Positions 4,610 to 7,041 of a DNA stretch of 7,041 nt are shown here, in pieces (the stretch's first letter is position 1; every line of letters starts with the position of its first letter). This stretch comes from an uncultured Bacilli bacterium. Its GTDB lineage: Bacteria > Bacillota_I > Bacilli_A > RF39 > UBA660. Below the pieces are notes generated by a model, which was not told the DNA's origin, made no database searches, and was given only the letters and a program-made list of their open reading frames with translations. A program made the translations under genes and the position numbers. The stretch covers positions 1 through 7,041 of the forward strand of contig CANQKU010000056.1 of NCBI GenBank assembly GCA_947624535.1, given 5' to 3'.

Positions 4610-5863
4610 TTACATTACTTTTGCATTAATTTCTCCATCACTCATCTCTAAAGTGAATTTATCATCTTTTTTCATTTGTTTAACACTAGTAACAACACCA
4701 TCACCAATTCTAACTATAGAATAACCTCTCTTAATTGTAGATATTGGATTTAAGGTTTCTAGTTTAGATAATAGTTGAATATATTTATTTTTCTTTTGAT
4801 CAATAATTTTAGTTGGTTCTTTAAATAAGTAACTATTCATTAAATTATTATAATATTTTTCTTTTTTATAATATAACTCTTGCATAGTATACTTTAATTT
4901 TTCTATTAAATGATCAAATTGTTGTTCTTTAATTTCATAGATTGTCATTGGATTTTTTAAGACGTATTTGTTTTTAATATTAACTAATTTTTGATTTAAA
5001 AAGTCAATTTTATGTTTTAGAACTTTCTTACTTCTAATTGTTAATTGTTCAACATAATTAATGACGTCTAATCTATTAGGTACAGCAAGCTCAGCAGCAC
5101 CAGTTGGTGTTGGAGCTCTTAGGTCAGCTACAAAGTCAGCAATTGTATAATCAATTTCATGACCAACAGCGCTAATTACAGGGATACTACACTCACTAAT
5201 GGCGTAGGCAACAGCCTCTTCATTAAAGCACCACAAATCTTCAATACTTCCACCACCACGGCCTACAATTAACGTATCAAGATTAAAGTTTTCAGCATTT
5301 TTTATTTGTTTAACAATTGATATTGATGCTTCAGCTCCTTGAACTAAGGCTGGCAATAAAATAATTTCAGTAAGAGGAAATCTTCTTTTAATAGTTGAAA
5401 TAATATCTTTTATAGCTGCTCCTGTTGGAGCTGTAATTACACCAACTCTTGAAGGTATTTTAGGAATTTTTTTCTTTTTACTTTTATCAAATAGACCAAC
5501 CTGTTCCAATTTCTTTTTTAATTGCTCATAAGCAATATATAAATTTCCTACTCCATCTTCTAGTAAGTCAGAAACATAAATTTGATATCCACCATTAGCC
5601 TCATATACACTAATTTTCCCAGTTAATAACACTTTCATTCCATCAACTGGAGTAAATTTTATTTTTTTAGTTTGACTAGCAAACATAATCGCATTAATTC
5701 TACTATTTTCATCTTTAATAGTAAAATAATAATGTCCTCTAGTATGGGCTTTAAAGTTAGATATTTCTCCTTTTAAAAAGACCTCTTGTAAATTAACATC
5801 ATTATCAATTTTATACTTGATATATCTGGTTAACTGAGTAACAGAAATATATTTATCAGTCAT
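4610..5863 (-). CDS. xseA: Exodeoxyribonuclease VII large subunit
   Basis: XseA is the catalytic subunit of exonuclease VII. The 417-residue product has the N-terminal OB-fold that holds single-stranded DNA (about 5-100, with LKGEISNFKAHTRGHYYFTI at 30-49 and MKVLLTGKISVYEANGGYQI at 76-95). The catalytic domain carries GVITAPTGAAIKDI (141-154), VGRGGGSIEDLW (200-211), SAVGHEIDYTIADF (231-244) and RAPTPTGAAE (249-258). A long lysine-rich helical region (about 265-360) follows, where XseB binds, and then a short C-terminal segment with GYSIV. It is slightly shorter than E. coli XseA. I chose the ATG at 5863 over the in-frame ATG at 5875 because GAGGT lies 5 bases upstream of 5863 and nothing suitable precedes 5875. 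The start overlaps the end of nusB by 8 bases, which suggests translational coupling. folD, which stands between nusB and xseA in B. subtilis, is absent. Confidence 0.97.
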   Translation of the reverse strand: MTDKYISVTQLTRYIKYKIDNDVNLQEVFLKGEISNFKAHTRGHYYFTIKDENSRINAIMFASQTKKIKFTPVDGMKVLLTGKISVYEANGGYQIYVSDLLEDGVGNLYIAYEQLKKKLEQVGLFDKSKKKKIPKIPSRVGVITAPTGAAIKDIISTIKRRFPLTEIILLPALVQGAEASISIVKQIKNAENFNLDTLIVGRGGGSIEDLWCFNEEAVAYAISECSIPVISAVGHEIDYTIADFVADLRAPTPTGAAELAVPNRLDVINYVEQLTIRSKKVLKHKIDFLNQKLVNIKNKYVLKNPMTIYEIKEQQFDHLIEKLKYTMQELYYKKEKYYNNLMNSYLFKEPTKIIDQKKNKYIQLLSKLETLNPISTIKRGYSIVRIGDGVVTSVKQMKKDDKFTLEMSDGEINAKVM

Positions 5864-6266
5864 CTGATACCTCATTATGATAAATTTTATCTAAAACTCC
5901 ATTCATCATTTTTGTAACTTCTACCTCACTATATCTTTTAGATAGCTCTATTGCCTCATTAATAGCGACAATTGGTGGAGTTTTGGTATTTGTTAACTCA
6001 TATATACCAATTGATAAAATTGCTTGGTCTACCATATTTAAACGGTCAATTGTCCAATCTTTCATATATTTATTAGCTAAACTATTAATTTTTTTTCTTT
6101 CACTACAATAACCCATAACTAACTCATTAACAAAATCATTTTCTTGCTCTAATTGATCATATATCAAACTTTTTACATCGTAATCTAATTTAGATTTATC
6201 CAATATTTTAATTTGATAGATTACTTTCATCGCAATCTCACGCAATTCGCTACGATTTTTTGCCAT
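5856..6266 (-). CDS. nusB: Transcription antitermination factor NusB
   Basis: NusB with NusE (ribosomal protein S10) binds the boxA element in the leader of rRNA transcripts and promotes antitermination. The 136-residue product is all helical and of usual length, with NRSELREIAMKVIYQI at the start. The conserved core DRLNMVDQAILSIGIYEL, TPPIVAINEAIELSKRYS and MMNGVLDKIY follows. The start is the ATG at 6266, because GAGGTGA is an ideal ribosome binding site 5 bases upstream. An in-frame GTG at 6275 is part of that site and is rejected. It is the first gene of the nusB-xseA-xseB operon, with a strong promoter directly upstream. The stop TGA is followed at once in frame by TAA. Its 3' end overlaps xseA. 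Confidence 0.95.
   Translation of the reverse strand: MAKNRSELREIAMKVIYQIKILDKSKLDYDVKSLIYDQLEQENDFVNELVMGYCSERKKINSLANKYMKDWTIDRLNMVDQAILSIGIYELTNTKTPPIVAINEAIELSKRYSEVEVTKMMNGVLDKIYHNEVSDD
5864..5873 (-). promoter_or_regulatory. Ribosome binding site that fixes the xseA start
   Basis: GAGGT (5873-5869) plus the 5-base spacer ATCAG lies inside the last codons of nusB. It selects the ATG at 5863. The upstream in-frame ATG at 5875 itself contains the first G of this site, so it cannot use it. Confidence 0.7.
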
Positions 6267-6278
6267 ATTTTTCACCTC
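6267..6278 (-). promoter_or_regulatory. Ribosome binding site that fixes the nusB start
   Basis: GAGGTGA (6278-6272) with a 5-base spacer selects the ATG at 6266. The GTG that could extend the frame upstream sits inside this motif. Confidence 0.75.
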
Positions 6279-6298
6279 GTTTTTTAGTTAACAATTTC

Positions 6299-6328
6299 AT
6301 TATAATATATAGAACATATATTCGTCAA
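6299..6328 (-). promoter_or_regulatory. Sigma-A promoter of the nusB-xseA-xseB operon
   Basis: On the minus strand TTGACG (6328-6323), an 18-base spacer and a perfect TATAAT (6304-6299) start three bases after the mutS stop codon. Ten or eleven of twelve consensus positions match, so it should be strong. No hairpin separates mutS from it, so some mutS read-through into nusB is possible. Confidence 0.75.
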
Positions 6329-6331
6329 TAC

Positions 6332-7041
6332 TTATTTTTCTTTAATTATATCTTTTTTTAAATTATATAGAAAATTAAGTGCATCAATTGGTGTCATTTC
6401 TAACGGATTAATTGCTTTAACTTTTTCTTCTATTTCATTTTCTTTTTCAATAACTTCTACTTCGTCATTATTAAATTCAAATAAAGAAGTCTGAGTAAAT
6501 GTTTCTTGTTTTCTATTTTGATTTTCATAAAGATTTAAAATTTCTTCACTTCTACTAATTAATTCTTTAGGAAGTTTAGCAAGTTGAGCTACATTAATTC
6601 CATAACTTTTGTCAACTGCACCAACTCTTACTTTATGTAAAAATGTAATTTTACCCTCTTCTTCTTGAGCTGAGACATGAACATTTTTTAAATTTTTTAA
6701 ATCTTTTTCTAAAACAGTAAGTTCATGATAGTGTGTAGAAAACATAGTTTTAGCTTTAATTTTATCATGAATATGTTCAAGTATAGCTTGAGCTAGACTC
6801 ATTCCATCATAAGTTGCTGTCCCACGTCCTAACTCATCAAATAGGATTAAACTATTTTCTGTTGCCTCACTAATCGCGTAATTTGCTTCTTTCATCTCTA
6901 CCATAAAAGTAGATTCGCCACTAACTAAGTCATCACTAGCCCCAATTCTTGTAAAGATTTTATCAAAAATTGGCATAGTAGCGCTTTTACATGGTACAAA
7001 GCACCCAATTTGAGCCATAATAACCGAAATTGCACATTGTC
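6332..7041 (-). CDS. mutS: DNA mismatch repair ATPase MutS, C-terminal 235 residues, cut by the right edge
   Basis: MutS recognises mismatches and small loops in DNA and uses ATP to recruit MutL. The visible part begins inside the ATPase domain, after the Walker A motif, with QCAISVIMAQIGCFVP. It then has IGASDDLVSGESTFMVEM (the composite-site signature), the Walker B LILFDELGRGTATYDG, and the histidine-containing STHYHEL. The helix-turn-helix dimer contact region (INVAQLAKLPKELISRSEEI) follows. Near the end is QTSLF, a probable beta-clamp binding motif, then an acidic linker and the C-terminal MTPIDALNFLYNLKK segment. Reading continues past the edge without a start, and an internal Met near 7018 is not the start. 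Downstream is nusB, not mutL, which is the common neighbour in Firmicutes. All visible motifs are intact. Confidence 0.97.
   Translation of the reverse strand, partial: QCAISVIMAQIGCFVPCKSATMPIFDKIFTRIGASDDLVSGESTFMVEMKEANYAISEATENSLILFDELGRGTATYDGMSLAQAILEHIHDKIKAKTMFSTHYHELTVLEKDLKNLKNVHVSAQEEEGKITFLHKVRVGAVDKSYGINVAQLAKLPKELISRSEEILNLYENQNRKQETFTQTSLFEFNNDEVEVIEKENEIEEKVKAINPLEMTPIDALNFLYNLKKDIIKEK
6479..6493 (-). other. Probable beta-clamp binding motif in MutS
   Basis: This stretch encodes QTSLF between the ATPase/dimer domain and the C-terminal helix of MutS. It matches the bacterial clamp-binding consensus QL(S/D)LF at four of five positions. In B. subtilis MutS a related motif near the C-terminus tethers the protein to the replication clamp DnaN. 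Confidence 0.6.

Noticed and set aside
5856..5858. TGA read as tryptophan, as in Mollicutes code 4
   Set aside because: Trp residues at conserved positions (for example MRNWD in MnmA) use TGG, and proteins end at TGA or TAA where their families end. The immediate TAA after the nusB TGA makes that one stop uninformative on its own.
1..7041. A mobile element, CRISPR array, toxin-antitoxin or defence island
   Set aside because: No transposase, integrase, regularly spaced repeats, long inverted repeats or nuclease/antitoxin pair was seen on either strand. The genes are chromosomal core functions in a mostly uniform orientation.

Overview
This is a strongly AT-rich window of bacterial chromosome. 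It reads as ordinary housekeeping and sporulation DNA of a low-GC Firmicute. The gene set (mutS, nusB, xseA, xseB, spoIVB, a DUF421/YetF gene, spoIIM, mnmA) points to an endospore-forming lineage. MnmA carries a long insertion after its MRNWD motif that resembles, from memory, the Mollicutes/Erysipelotrichia type. A deep-branching, possibly genome-reduced member of the Bacilli close to the Mollicutes (for example an RF39- or Erysipelotrichales-like gut bacterium) is therefore the best guess. That guess is inference. Trp is encoded by TGG at conserved positions, so the standard bacterial code fits.

Almost everything is on the minus strand, so the window reads from right to left. From 7041 to 6332 is the C-terminal part of MutS, cut by the right edge. 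A near-consensus sigma-A promoter directly after the mutS stop drives a compact nusB-xseA-xseB operon (6266 to 4364), with nusB and xseA overlapping. Next comes spoIVB (4280 to 3294), preceded by a sequence that fits the forespore sigma-G consensus and closed by an intrinsic terminator. A DUF421 membrane protein (3228 to 2512) and a small unrecognised protein (2453 to 2157) follow.

At 2041-2127 the only plus-strand gene encodes a 28-residue membrane miniprotein with its own promoter and an excellent ribosome binding site. It converges on the unrecognised gene across a shared hairpin terminator and diverges from spoIIM (1934 to 1344). After spoIIM lies mnmA (1277 to 174), with an extended -10 promoter and a perfect 11-bp terminator hairpin. 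The left edge holds the first 32 codons of a helix-turn-helix protein behind a near-consensus promoter.

Two genes act in sporulation: SpoIIM in engulfment, and SpoIVB in forespore-to-mother-cell signalling. A DUF421 protein may also be spore-related. The others serve DNA repair (MutS, ExoVII), transcription antitermination (NusB) and tRNA thiolation (MnmA). I see no mobile element, CRISPR array, tRNA, rRNA or obviously new multi-gene system. The least explained items are the 28-residue protein, the unrecognised 98-residue protein, and the unusual neighbourhood of spoIVB.
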